Shown: positions 19,463 through 27,457 of the stretch, piece by piece | Layout of the letters: each line of letters begins with the position of its first letter | Numbering within the stretch: the first letter of the stretch is position 1 | Source: JBBRZM01 sp963813635 | GTDB taxonomy: Bacteria; Actinomycetota; Acidimicrobiia; IMCC26256; JBBRZM01 | Direction: 5' to 3' | Assembly: GCA_963813635.1 (NCBI GenBank) | Contig: CAWEZO010000011.1 | Coordinates: forward strand, 248,001 to 312,000 | Length of the DNA: 64,000 nucleotides | The notes under the pieces: generated by a model | What the model was told of the DNA's origin: nothing | Seen by the model: only the letters and a program-made list of their open reading frames with translations | Database searches by the model: none | Position numbers and translations under genes: made by a program

Positions 19463-20329
19463 ATGGCCGCCACGGTCACCGCGCCCGAGATCAGCGCCCG
19501 GAAGGGCAATGGTCCGCTCGTCATGGTCACGGCGTACGACGCGCCCTCGGCGCGCATCGTCAGCGACGCCGGTGCCGACATGATCCTTGTCGGCGACTCG
19601 CTCGCGATGGTCGTGCTCGGTTACGACGACACGCTGCAGGTCACGATCGACGACATGGCTCATCACGTGGGCGCGGTCGCGCGTACGAAGCCGCAGCCGC
19701 TGGTTGTCGGTGACCTCCCCTGGCTCAGCTACCACTTGTCGCGCGACGACACCGTGCGCAATGCCGCCGCTCTGGTGCGTGCCGGTGCCGGGGCAGTCAA
19801 GCTCGAGGGTGGCCGGAAGCGGCTCGACGCGGTGCACGCGATCCTCGACGCCGAGATCCCGGTGATGGGGCACCTCGGCCTCACCCCGCAATCCGTGCAC
19901 GCGCTGGGCGGGTTCAAGGTGCAGGGCAAGGGACTCGAGGCGGCCCGCGCGATCGTTGACGACGCGATCGCACTTGCCGAGGCCGGTTGCTTCGCGATCG
20001 TGCTCGAGTGCGTGCCGGATGCGGTTGCAAGGCTGGTTACCGACACGATCGCCGTGCCCACGATCGGTATCGGTGCCGGACGCCATTGCGACGGGCAAGT
20101 GCTCGTGTACCACGACCTGCTCGGCTTCGAGGATCGTCTCGCGCCGAAGTTCGTGCGTCGCTACGCCGACCTGAAGTGCGATGCCACCAATGCGATCACG
20201 AGATTCGTCACCGATGTGCGCGACGGGCGCTTTCCCGCGAGCGACGAGACGTATCACGCGGCCGATGACGTCGCCGAGGCACTCGAGCTCTACGGCGACA
20301 CGAGTCACCACAACCGCACCAACGCGTGA
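19463..20329 (+). CDS. panB: 3-methyl-2-oxobutanoate hydroxymethyltransferase
   Basis: 288 aa. First step of the pantothenate branch: 2-oxoisovalerate plus methylene-THF to ketopantoate. Motifs: VMVTAYDAPSARI, GADMILVGDSLAMV (Mg-binding Asp), KLEGG (near 114), MGHLGLTPQSVHALGG, ECVPDAVA and TIGIGAGRHCDGQVLV. GGAGG lies 7 bases before the ATG. panC/panD are not in the window. A DUF192-like gene starts within its stop (GTGA). Confidence 0.96.
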   Translation: MAATVTAPEISARKGNGPLVMVTAYDAPSARIVSDAGADMILVGDSLAMVVLGYDDTLQVTIDDMAHHVGAVARTKPQPLVVGDLPWLSYHLSRDDTVRNAAALVRAGAGAVKLEGGRKRLDAVHAILDAEIPVMGHLGLTPQSVHALGGFKVQGKGLEAARAIVDDAIALAEAGCFAIVLECVPDAVARLVTDTIAVPTIGIGAGRHCDGQVLVYHDLLGFEDRLAPKFVRRYADLKCDATNAITRFVTDVRDGRFPASDETYHAADDVAEALELYGDTSHHNRTNA

Positions 20330-20913
20330 CGCCGGAGAGCCACCGCGGCCGGCCCGTGCTGATTGCGGGAATCGGGGTCCTGCTCGTCATCGGCGCGGTG
20401 CTGCTCGGGCTGGGCATCGCCAAGCTCACGACCGACACGACGGTCGTGACCGTGTCGCGGGGCGTGCAATCGACCACGGCCACGACCTCGGCGCTCTCGC
20501 ACGCGCTCGACGGCGCGCTGGCGCATCAACGGCCTGCGGTTGCGCCGTTCAAAGGTTTGACCGAGGTTCGAGTGTCGGTTGGTGGCAAGTGCCTGCGGTT
20601 GGTTGTCGCCGACTCGCCCGCCGAGTTGGCCAAGGGGCTGCGAGGACGCACGGACCTCGGTCCGTACGGGGGGATGCTCTTCGTGTTCAACGGCTCGGTC
20701 GACGATGCGTTCACGATGTCGGGCACAAAGGCCGGCCTCGACGTCGGCTTCTACGCCGCCGACGGCACCCGCGTCGACCGCGTCCGCATGCCCCGGTGCG
20801 CCGGCACCGATGCCGAGTGCCCGCAGTACCGCTCCCGTGCGCCGTACCGCTTCGCGTTCGAGACGCTGACCGGCCGCTTCCCCGACGGCACGCTCGCACC
20901 CTGCACGACGTAG
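20326..20913 (+). CDS. DUF192 family protein, membrane-anchored
   Basis: 195 aa. N-terminal TM/signal anchor (about residues 11-32) and a Ser/Thr-rich linker precede a DUF192 domain (about 80-195). The domain shows the typical AKGLRGRTDLGPYGGMLFVF and a following MSGTKAGLDVGFYAADG strand pair. Function is unknown for the family. Start GTG overlaps the panB stop, suggesting translational coupling. Confidence 0.82.
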   Translation: MTPESHRGRPVLIAGIGVLLVIGAVLLGLGIAKLTTDTTVVTVSRGVQSTTATTSALSHALDGALAHQRPAVAPFKGLTEVRVSVGGKCLRLVVADSPAELAKGLRGRTDLGPYGGMLFVFNGSVDDAFTMSGTKAGLDVGFYAADGTRVDRVRMPRCAGTDAECPQYRSRAPYRFAFETLTGRFPDGTLAPCTT

Positions 20914-20914
20914 C

Positions 20915-20969
20915 GATCACCCCTCGGAGACACTCCTCGGAGATCACCCCTCGGAGACCACCCCTCGGA
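20915..20969. repeat. Short tandem repeat downstream of DUF192 gene
   Basis: Two imperfect copies of a 27-28-base unit, each containing two CTCCTCGGA/CCCCTCGGA blocks (GATCACCCCTCGGAGA followed by CACTCCTCGGA, then again with CCACCCCTCGGA). The second copy runs into the palindrome at 20959-21027. Confidence 0.7.
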
Positions 20970-21027
20970 ACTGGCCCACGTTTGCTCAAGAAATACCGAA
21001 GTGATCGCGGGCCAGTTCACTGGGGTG
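20959..21027. repeat. Palindromic intergenic element, copy A
   Basis: Nested inverted repeat: CACCCC (20959-20964) pairs with GGGGTG (21022-21027), and GAACTGGCCC (20968-20977) pairs with GGGCCAGTTC (21009-21018), around a 31-base loop containing GCTCAAGAAATAC. A related element is at 26497-26552. It could terminate the panB-DUF192 transcript, but there is no T-run. Confidence 0.75.
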
Positions 21028-21262
21028 AAGGCACGCAATGGCGGTCGGCGGACACGGATAGTTGTCACACCCGCTCGGTAGGGTTCGTCTCGATAGGCCA
21101 CGTCGAAGAGGAGAACGGCCACCTGGTAGCCTCACGGGCCGGTTCCCGGATCAGCACCACCGGGCCCCGACCCGAAATCGATTCCTGCTGCTCGCAACGC
21201 GTTTCGGCGCCGCCACGAGCAGCCCGCAGCGGAAGCTGCCGGTCCACAGGAGGTACGAGCCC
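21028..21262. other. Leader region of the rpsF operon
   Basis: Together with the repeats just upstream this forms a 349-base non-coding gap. No protein homology was seen. It should contain the rpsF-ssb-rpsR-rplI promoter and 5' leader; S6/S18-binding leaders are known in other bacteria, but I could not confirm such a fold here. AGGAGG at 21249-21254 is the rpsF ribosome-binding site. Confidence 0.5.
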
Positions 21263-21598
21263 TTGAGGCCGTACGAGGTCATGATCATCTTCGGCGCGGA
21301 CCTGGAAGAGGAGACGATCCGGGGCGCGGTCAGCCGCTACGTCCAGCTACTCGAGTCGAAGGGCGCCGAGCCCGGCTACATCGACTTCTGGGGCAAACGG
21401 CGGTTCGCCTACGAGGTGCACCATCGCACCGAGGGCTACTACGTGGTCCTCCAGGCGAAGGCCGAACCTCCGGCGATGGACGAGTTGCACCGGGTGCTCT
21501 CCCTTGCCGATGAAGTCATCCGCCACAAGGTGCTGCGCATCCCCGAAGAGGTCTACGGGCCTCCGAAGACGGCCGGCACCGGCGTGTCGGACGCGTAG
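21263..21598 (+). CDS. rpsF: 30S ribosomal protein S6
   Basis: 111 aa. RPYEVMIIFGADLEEE at the N-terminus, then IDFWGKRRFAYEV and GYYVVLQAKAEP, are S6 signatures. Start is TTG, chosen because AGGAGG lies 8-9 bases upstream and the protein then begins exactly at the conserved RPYE; the open frame upstream has no homology. First gene of rpsF-ssb-rpsR-rplI. Confidence 0.95.
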   Translation: MRPYEVMIIFGADLEEETIRGAVSRYVQLLESKGAEPGYIDFWGKRRFAYEVHHRTEGYYVVLQAKAEPPAMDELHRVLSLADEVIRHKVLRIPEEVYGPPKTAGTGVSDA

Positions 21599-21610
21599 GA
21601 GAGGATCACC

Positions 21611-22093
21611 ATGGCCAACGGAAACGCAGTCACAGTCGTGGGCAACATCACCCGCGACCCGGAGATTCGTTACACGCCCAACGGGCAGGCCAACGCCACG
21701 TTCGGCCTTGCCGTCAACCGGCGCTGGCAGAACCGCCAGACCAACGAGTGGGAGGAGCGCACGAGCTTCTTCAACATCGTGTGCTGGCGCGAGCTGGCCG
21801 ACAACGTGAGCGAGTCGCTCGCCAAGGGCGCGCGCGTCATCGTGACCGGCCGCCTCGAGCAGCGTTCCTGGGAGACCGACCAGGGCGACAAGCGCAGCGT
21901 CGTCGAGATCGTTGCCGACGAGGTCGGCCCGAGCTTGCGGTGGGCGAGCGCCCAGATCACGAAGAACGACCGCAAGGGCGGCGGCGACTTTGGTGGCGGC
22001 GGCAGCGGTGGCGGCAAGGGCGGAGGAGGTGGTGGGGGCGGTCAGGCGGCCCCCGCCCCCAACTACGACGAGTTCGGCGAAGAGCCCTTCTAG
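21611..22093 (+). CDS. ssb: Single-stranded DNA-binding protein
   Basis: 160 aa. N-terminal OB fold (about 1-112; NITRDPEIRYTPNGQ, FNIVCWRELADNV, RLEQRSWE) followed by a Gly-rich linker and the acidic tip EFGEEPF that recruits DNA-processing partners. Located between rpsF and rpsR, the conserved position. Confidence 0.97.
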   Translation: MANGNAVTVVGNITRDPEIRYTPNGQANATFGLAVNRRWQNRQTNEWEERTSFFNIVCWRELADNVSESLAKGARVIVTGRLEQRSWETDQGDKRSVVEIVADEVGPSLRWASAQITKNDRKGGGDFGGGGSGGGKGGGGGGGGQAAPAPNYDEFGEEPF

Positions 22094-22129
22094 ACATCCC
22101 CGGTGTTCACGAGCGACGAGAGCTGACTG

Positions 22130-22549
22130 ATGGCCAGAGACAACAACCGGCAGCGCAAGACCGGCCCGGCGGCTGATCGCCGTCGCGTGCCGAAGAAGAA
22201 GATGTCGATTCTCACGTCCGAACGCATCGACTGGATCGATTACAAGGACGTCAACCTGCTGCGGCGGTTCATGTCGGAGCGGGCAAAGATTCGGGCCCGG
22301 CGTGTCACCGGCAACTCGGCCCAGCAGCAGCGAGCCGTCGCGCGCGCGATCAGGATCGCGCGCGAGATGGCGCTCCTGCCGTACGCAGTGCGCCAGGTGA
22401 CGCAGCGCAGCAAGGGTGGACGAGGTCGCGACCGTGGTGACCGCGGCGATCGCGGCACGTTCGCGCACGCCGCCCGAGCTTCCGCCCACCCCGAGTGCAC
22501 CACCCGAGATGACGGTCGACGGCGCCCTCGGTGCCGCCGACATCGATGA
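22130..22549 (+). CDS. rpsR: 30S ribosomal protein S18, C-terminal extension uncertain
   Basis: The S18 core occupies residues 1-about 90 (ILTSERIDWIDYKDVNLLRRFMSE, RRVTGNSAQQQRAVARAIRIAREMALLPY). A basic Gly/Arg stretch follows and the frame ends at 22549. A neighbouring frame (about 22450-22667) encodes an acidic Glu-rich tail whose stop overlaps the rplI start by four bases (GTGA), so either the true C-terminus is that tail after an undetected frameshift, or a small separate ORF exists. Confidence 0.88.
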   Translation: MARDNNRQRKTGPAADRRRVPKKKMSILTSERIDWIDYKDVNLLRRFMSERAKIRARRVTGNSAQQQRAVARAIRIAREMALLPYAVRQVTQRSKGGRGRDRGDRGDRGTFAHAARASAHPECTTRDDGRRRPRCRRHR

Positions 22550-22663
22550 GTTGCTTGTCGAGGAAGCCGCGGTGCGCGTCGACGAAAGCGGTGAGCCCGA
22601 GCTCGAGATCGAAGCCGTCGAAGTCGTCGAGGCTGTCGATCCGGCGACCGAGGAGGCTCCCGA

Positions 22664-23110
22664 GTGAAAGTGGTACTGCGCGACGACGTCGAGAGTCTCG
22701 GCAAGAAGGGCGACCTGCTGGTCGTCGCCGACGGCTACGCGCGCAACTTCCTTGTCCCACGCGGCCTCGCGATGCAGGCGACCAAGGGCGCGGTGCGCCA
22801 GGCCGAGGCGATGCGACGCAACCGCGACGCGCGCGACGCGCGCGAGCGCGAGGCGGCCGAGGCGATCGCCGTGCAGTTGCGAGACAAGCGGATCGAGGTC
22901 GGCGCGCGCGCCGGCGAAGGCGGCAAGCTCTTCGGCTCGATCACGATTGCCGACATCGTTGCCGCGGTGCAGGCACAGACGGGCGTCGAGCTCGATCGGC
23001 GCAAGGCGACGCTGGCCGAGCCGCTCAAGGAGCTCGGGCCCGCCGAAGTGCCCGTCCGCCTGCACGCCGACGTCGAAGTCGTCCTCACCATCGAGGTCGT
23101 GGCCGAATAG
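22664..23110 (+). CDS. rplI: 50S ribosomal protein L9
   Basis: 148 aa. N-terminal signature KVVLRDDVESLGKKGDLLVVADGYARNFLVPRG is compressed into residues 2-34, with the linker helix and C-terminal domain (GGKLFGSITIADI) of normal length. GTG start. Last ribosomal gene of the operon, 222 bases before dnaB. Confidence 0.96.
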   Translation: MKVVLRDDVESLGKKGDLLVVADGYARNFLVPRGLAMQATKGAVRQAEAMRRNRDARDAREREAAEAIAVQLRDKRIEVGARAGEGGKLFGSITIADIVAAVQAQTGVELDRRKATLAEPLKELGPAEVPVRLHADVEVVLTIEVVAE

Positions 23111-23163
23111 CGGGTCACGCCGGCGTTGCTGTCACACCCCCATGTGATGATCCGTTTTGGCGC

Positions 23164-23183
23164 TATCCCCAACCCTGGGGATA
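23164..23183. terminator. Stem-loop between rplI and dnaB
   Basis: TATCCCC and GGGGATA form a 7-base stem around AACCCT, followed by ATT. It is 54 bases after the rplI stop and could end or attenuate the ribosomal transcript. No long T-run, so confidence is limited. Confidence 0.45.
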
Positions 23184-23332
23184 ATTGAGGGCACTCTCCA
23201 CACTGAAATCACAGGGGATTCCCGGGTTTCACCTCTACCGATTCACAGGCGGGGGCTGTCACGATTCGTCGCCGGCCAGGTGGCCAGCGCCTGAACCACG
23301 GGTGACGAGCAGGGAAACCGGAAGGGGGGCAG

Positions 23333-24698
23333 GTGGTCCAGTCCATCGAGGAGGCGCGCCACCGGTCGATCGGCCGGATCCCGCCCCACAACCTCGAGGC
23401 CGAGGAGTCGCTGCTGGGGGCGATGCTGCTCTCGCGTGACGCGATCACGTCGGCAGTCGAAGCTCGCGTCGACGTCTCCAACTTCTACAAGCCCGCGCAC
23501 GCGCACGTCTTCGAAGCGGTGATGTCGCTGTACGGCCAGGGCGAGCCCGTCGATCTGGTGACGGTCGCGGAAGAGCTGCGGCGCGCCGAGCTCCTCGATG
23601 GGATCGGCGGCAAGGCGACGCTGTTGCGCATCCAGGCCGCGACGCCTGCATCGGCTAACGCCGGTCACTACGCCAAGATCGTCAACGAGCACGCGTTGCT
23701 GCGCCGGCTCATCCGTGTGGGCGGCGAGATCGCGGAGATGGGCTACGACGAGCCCGAGGAGGTCGCGGACACACTCGACCGGGCCGAGTCGCTCGTGTTC
23801 GAAGTCGCGGAGCGGCGCGTCTCCGAGTCGATGGTCCAGGTGAACGACGCGCTGACGTCCACACTCGAGCAAATCGAGTTGTTGTACGAACGCGAATCCG
23901 ATGTCACCGGCGTGTCCACCGGCTACCGCGAGTTCGACGAGCTGCTGCTCGGGTTGCAGCCGTCCAACCTGATCGTGGTCGCGTCCCGTCCCGGCATGGG
24001 CAAGACGTCGTTCGCGCTCGGCGCCGCAGCCAACGTCGCGATGACGTCGCGTAAGCCGGTGTTGTTCTTCTCGATGGAGATGAGCCAAACCGAGCTCACC
24101 AAGCGGCTGCTCGCAGCCGAGGCGAGAGTCGAGGCGCGGCGACTGCAGACCGGCAACATCCCCGAGGCCGACTGGAACAAGTTGGTCCATGCCGTCGGGC
24201 GGCTCGGCGAGGCGCCGCTCTTCATCGACGACAACCCGCACTGCACCGTGATGGAGATGCGCGCCAAGGCCCGGCGAGTCAAGGCGCGGCACGAAGGGCT
24301 CGGGCTCATCGTGGTCGACTACCTCCAGCTGATGTCGCCGAGCACGACGCGGCGCTCCGAGAATCGCCAGGTCGAGGTGTCCGAGCTGTCGCGGGGCCTC
24401 AAGATCCTCGCTCGCGAGCTCGAATGTCCGGTGATGGCGTTGTCGCAGCTCAATCGCTCGCTCGAGTCCCGCCAGGACAAGCGTCCGATGCTCGCCGACC
24501 TTCGTGAGAGCGGCTCGATCGAGCAAGACTCCGACGTCGTGTGCATGATCTACCGCGACGAGGCGTACAACGCGGAGTCCGACCGAGCGCGGCACCGCCG
24601 AGATCATTGTCGCGAAGCACCGTAACGGGCCTACCGGTGTGACGCGTCTCGCGTTCCGCGCCGACTTCACCCAGTTCGCCAACATGGCGCGCGACTGA
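23333..24698 (+). CDS. dnaB: Replicative DNA helicase DnaB, frameshifted as read
   Basis: Hexameric 5'-3' helicase of the replication fork. N-terminal domain (PPHNLEAEESLLGAMLLS), Walker A SRPGMGKT (near residue 221), LFFSMEM, Walker B LIVVDYLQLM and LADLRESGSIEQDSD. The frame breaks near 24586 after AYNAESD; the next frame continues GTAEIIVAKHRNGPTG and ends ANMARD at 24698, the normal C-terminus. No intein is present. Start GTG with AAGGGGGG upstream. Confidence 0.95.
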
Positions 24699-24716
24699 CC
24701 CGACGCCGGCGCCGCG

Positions 24717-25376
24717 CTAGAACAATCGAAGACTCGGCGGCGCGGTGTCACGCAGCTCATCGAGCGCGACCTCCACGCAGACGACCCCGCGGCTCTCGGC
24801 GTACACACGCGCCTGCGGCTTGATGCGCGTCGCGACCAACATCCCCACCGTCGGCGCGAGCGTCGAGTCGCGATCAAGTCGTTCCTGATAGCGCAGGAGC
24901 TGATCGACGCCCACGATCTCACCGATTCGCTTCACCTCGACGACCACCGCGCGCCCGTCACCGTCGCGACACACCAGATCGACCGGGCCGATGTCGGTCG
25001 GGTACTCGCGCCGAACGATTCGCAGGTCGTCTCGAAGGGCTTGCACGCGCGCGGCGATGAGCTCTTGCAGCTCCGCTTCGACACCGTCTTTCGCGAGGCC
25101 GGCGTCCTCGCCAAGATCGAGCACGAGGTCGTGCACGATCTCGTCGAGCTCGATCACGAGCTCCTCACCCTTCGCATTCCGGGCAATGATTCGGTCGCCG
25201 TCATCGACAATCGTGCATGGTGGGCTCATCCAGTTGAGTGGCTTATAGGCCTTGCTGTCGCCGTGCACGGCAATCGAGCCGTCGGCTTTCAGCACGATGA
25301 GTCGCTGCGCCCGCTCGAGGCGCGCGCCGAGGCGGCCCTGGTAGTCGACCGAGCACCATGCAACCAACAACCGCAC
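24717..25376 (-). CDS. nucS: Endonuclease NucS (mismatch-specific, EndoMS)
   Basis: 219 aa. Actinobacterial/archaeal mismatch endonuclease that replaces MutSL repair. N-terminal domain with AYKPLNWMSPPC (residues 43-54) and C-terminal RecB-like nuclease with D133 (GPVDLV), E147 and K149 (VVVEVKR). GTG start gives VRLLVAWCSVDYQGRL as in homologues. The C-terminal LRLF resembles the short clamp-binding tail. Convergent with dnaB, 18 bases apart. Confidence 0.93.
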   Translation of the reverse strand: MRLLVAWCSVDYQGRLGARLERAQRLIVLKADGSIAVHGDSKAYKPLNWMSPPCTIVDDGDRIIARNAKGEELVIELDEIVHDLVLDLGEDAGLAKDGVEAELQELIAARVQALRDDLRIVRREYPTDIGPVDLVCRDGDGRAVVVEVKRIGEIVGVDQLLRYQERLDRDSTLAPTVGMLVATRIKPQARVYAESRGVVCVEVALDELRDTAPPSLRLF

Positions 25377-25441
25377 CGTCGCGTTGTAGCACGGACCAAG
25401 GTGTGCATGCGCCCACGCATGCGTTCGATACCCTCGCCATT

Positions 25442-26161
25442 GTGCAGGGGACTCCGGCTCGGATCGCGGCGTGGAGTGCACTCGCGCTCGTGCTCGCCGC
25501 GGCCTCATGCTCCTCGTCTGGGGGTACCCGTCATTCATCGAGCACCAGCCGACCCGCAGACTCAGCGCGCAAGCAGTTCCTGGCATTGGACGCCCGCTCT
25601 CGTTCCGCAACGTGGAAAGAGGAGGGCTCGCTCACGCGACGGTTCACCGATCGCCGCAAGAAGCGCACGGCGCGTTTCGATGTCACGCAGGTTCAGCGTC
25701 CGCCCGACACGCTCGTGCTCTCGGGCGGCACACTGACGGGACAGCTCGAGGGCAAGAGCGTCAACTGCAGCGCGGTGAAGGACACGAAGCTGTGCACGCC
25801 GAGCGGCGCGGCACCGTCATACGAAGATCAGCGGGTCAAGGATCTCACCAACTTGATCACGATCACCGATCCCGACGAGGGCTGGTACCACATCGCCGCG
25901 ACGCACCCGGGCACACGGATCGCGGGCGAGGCGGCGCAGTGCTTCACGTTGAAGCTGACCGACCCCAAGAAGCTTGCGGTGTTCGCGCTCTCGACCGAGT
26001 ACTGCTACGCGCGCGACGGTGTGCCCCTTCGCACGACGACGAATCGAGCCGGCTCCGTCGACGTGCAGCTGCCCACGAAGGTCACCCGCAACGTCACCAT
26101 CAACGACTTCAACGCACTCATCAACCAGTACCGGGGTGAGGGGTCGACGCCGCGACCGTGA
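25442..26161 (+). CDS. Putative lipoprotein of unknown function
   Basis: 239 aa from GTG 25442. Signal peptide with lipobox-like ALVLAAASC (Cys near residue 22) followed by a Ser-rich spacer. The mature region has four further cysteines that could form disulfides. No family recognised; overall look is like actinobacterial exported lipoproteins of the outer leaflet. Divergent from nucS with about 65 bases between starts. Confidence 0.7.
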   Translation: MQGTPARIAAWSALALVLAAASCSSSGGTRHSSSTSRPADSARKQFLALDARSRSATWKEEGSLTRRFTDRRKKRTARFDVTQVQRPPDTLVLSGGTLTGQLEGKSVNCSAVKDTKLCTPSGAAPSYEDQRVKDLTNLITITDPDEGWYHIAATHPGTRIAGEAAQCFTLKLTDPKKLAVFALSTEYCYARDGVPLRTTTNRAGSVDVQLPTKVTRNVTINDFNALINQYRGEGSTPRP

Positions 26162-26194
26162 GCCGGACCGGCGAGACGCGTACCATCGTCGTCC

Positions 26195-26485
26195 GTGGAC
26201 TTCTATGGCGAGGTCATGACCGAGCTCATCATCGCCCTGGGCGCGGCGTTGTTTCTCGGCAACGCGGTGGCGCTCATGCGTAGGCGCGCCGACGCGACGA
26301 AGGCCGCGGCACGTGGCCGCCAGACGGTTGCGCGCAGCCGTCCCGGCAGCCCGGTGCGGGGCAAGCGTCGCACCGACGCCGAGAGCTCGGGCGAGCTTCC
26401 ACAGGCACCGATCGCGCGTTCGATCGCGTACCTGGTCGTCGGCCTCATCATGCTCGTCTGGGGTCTTGCGACGCTCCTGAGCTGA
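26195..26485 (+). CDS. Small two-TM membrane protein
   Basis: 96 aa. TM segments at about 9-27 and 77-95, separated by a strongly basic cytoplasmic loop (RRRADATKAAARGRQ). No family recognised. Could be co-transcribed with the lipoprotein gene 33 bases upstream. Confidence 0.65.
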   Translation: MDFYGEVMTELIIALGAALFLGNAVALMRRRADATKAAARGRQTVARSRPGSPVRGKRRTDAESSGELPQAPIARSIAYLVVGLIMLVWGLATLLS

Positions 26486-26496
26486 ACGCGCGGCTA

Positions 26497-26552
26497 CCCA
26501 ATTGGAACTGGCTCGCGTTCACTCAAGGAAAACTTGAGTATTCGCGGGCCAG
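26497..26552. repeat. Palindromic intergenic element, copy B
   Basis: Outer arms CCCAAT and ATTGGG, inner arms GAACTGGC (26505-26512) and GCCAGTTC (26538-26545), and in the loop a further dyad ACTCAAG/CTTGAGT around GAAAA. Same inner arms and loop core as copy A at 20959-21027, but with different, still complementary, outer arms. Confidence 0.75.
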
Positions 26553-26594
26553 TTCGATTGGGTGGGGCTGATCTTGCCGGTCGGGCTTGGTGTC

Positions 26595-26624
26595 TGCGAC
26601 ACCGGTGACTGCGACACCGGTGAC
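26595..26624. repeat. 15-base tandem duplication
   Basis: Two perfect adjacent copies of TGCGACACCGGTGAC in the gap between copy B and the YceI-like gene. No coding potential seen. Confidence 0.8.
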
Positions 26625-26689
26625 TGCCGCTGCGGTGATGTGCCCAGCGCGCCTACCTCCTACATGGTCAGGCGTGTAAGGCTCCGCAA

Positions 26690-27409
26690 ATGCCGAAGCC
26701 GGGCTTCTTTCGCCGCAAGAGCACGTACCTGATCGGTGTGCCCGTCATCGTGATCCTCGCGGTCGTGGTGGCACCGTTCGTCTACATCCATTTCATCGAG
26801 GGCCCCGCGCCCAAGAAGTTCGCCCTGACCAAGCCGACCACGGGCACGCCGGCCGGGTCGACCGCGTCGTCGGCGAGCGCGAGTGTGTCCGTTGACGGAG
26901 CGTGGAAGATCACCACCGGCAGTCAGGCGGGTTACCGCGTCAAAGAAACCCTCTTCGGCCAGGCCAACACGGCGGCCGGCCGTACCGGCTCGGTGAAGGG
27001 CAACCTGACGATCAACGGCACGACGGTGCCGGCCGCGGACTTCACCGTCGATCTCACGACCGTGAAGAGCGATCAGGCCAGACGGGATGCTCAGTTCCAG
27101 GGCCGCATCATGGATACCGCGACGTTCCCGACCGCGACGTTCAAGCTGACGAAGCCAGTCACCCTCACGAGCATTCCGGCGAATCTCACCGCGATCACTG
27201 TGTCCGCGACGGGCGACCTCACGCTGCACGGGAAGACGAAGTCGGTCACCTTCGGGCTGCAGGCGCAGCGAAACGGCGACAAGATCGAAGTCAGCGGCTC
27301 GATTCCCGTCACGTTCGCGGACTACGGGATCGACAACCCGAGCGGCGGCCCCGCCACGACCGAGGATCACGGCGAGCTCGAGTTCCATTTGTTCTTCACC
27401 CGCGCCTGA
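26690..27409 (+). CDS. YceI family protein, membrane-anchored
   Basis: 239 aa. N-terminal TM anchor (about 13-33), Ser/Thr/Pro-rich linker, then a YceI lipocalin-like beta barrel (about 65-239) with TVDLTTVKSDQARRDAQFQGRIMDTATFPTATF split over residues 121-153 and a terminal GELEFHLFFTRA. YceI proteins bind isoprenoid-type lipids in some bacteria. Partner unknown; neighbouring carotenoid oxygenase is convergent. Confidence 0.88.
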   Translation: MPKPGFFRRKSTYLIGVPVIVILAVVVAPFVYIHFIEGPAPKKFALTKPTTGTPAGSTASSASASVSVDGAWKITTGSQAGYRVKETLFGQANTAAGRTGSVKGNLTINGTTVPAADFTVDLTTVKSDQARRDAQFQGRIMDTATFPTATFKLTKPVTLTSIPANLTAITVSATGDLTLHGKTKSVTFGLQAQRNGDKIEVSGSIPVTFADYGIDNPSGGPATTEDHGELEFHLFFTRA

Positions 27410-27457
27410 GCCCGACGCTGAAGCGTCGCGCCGGCTCCTCCCAATGCGCAGGTCTTG

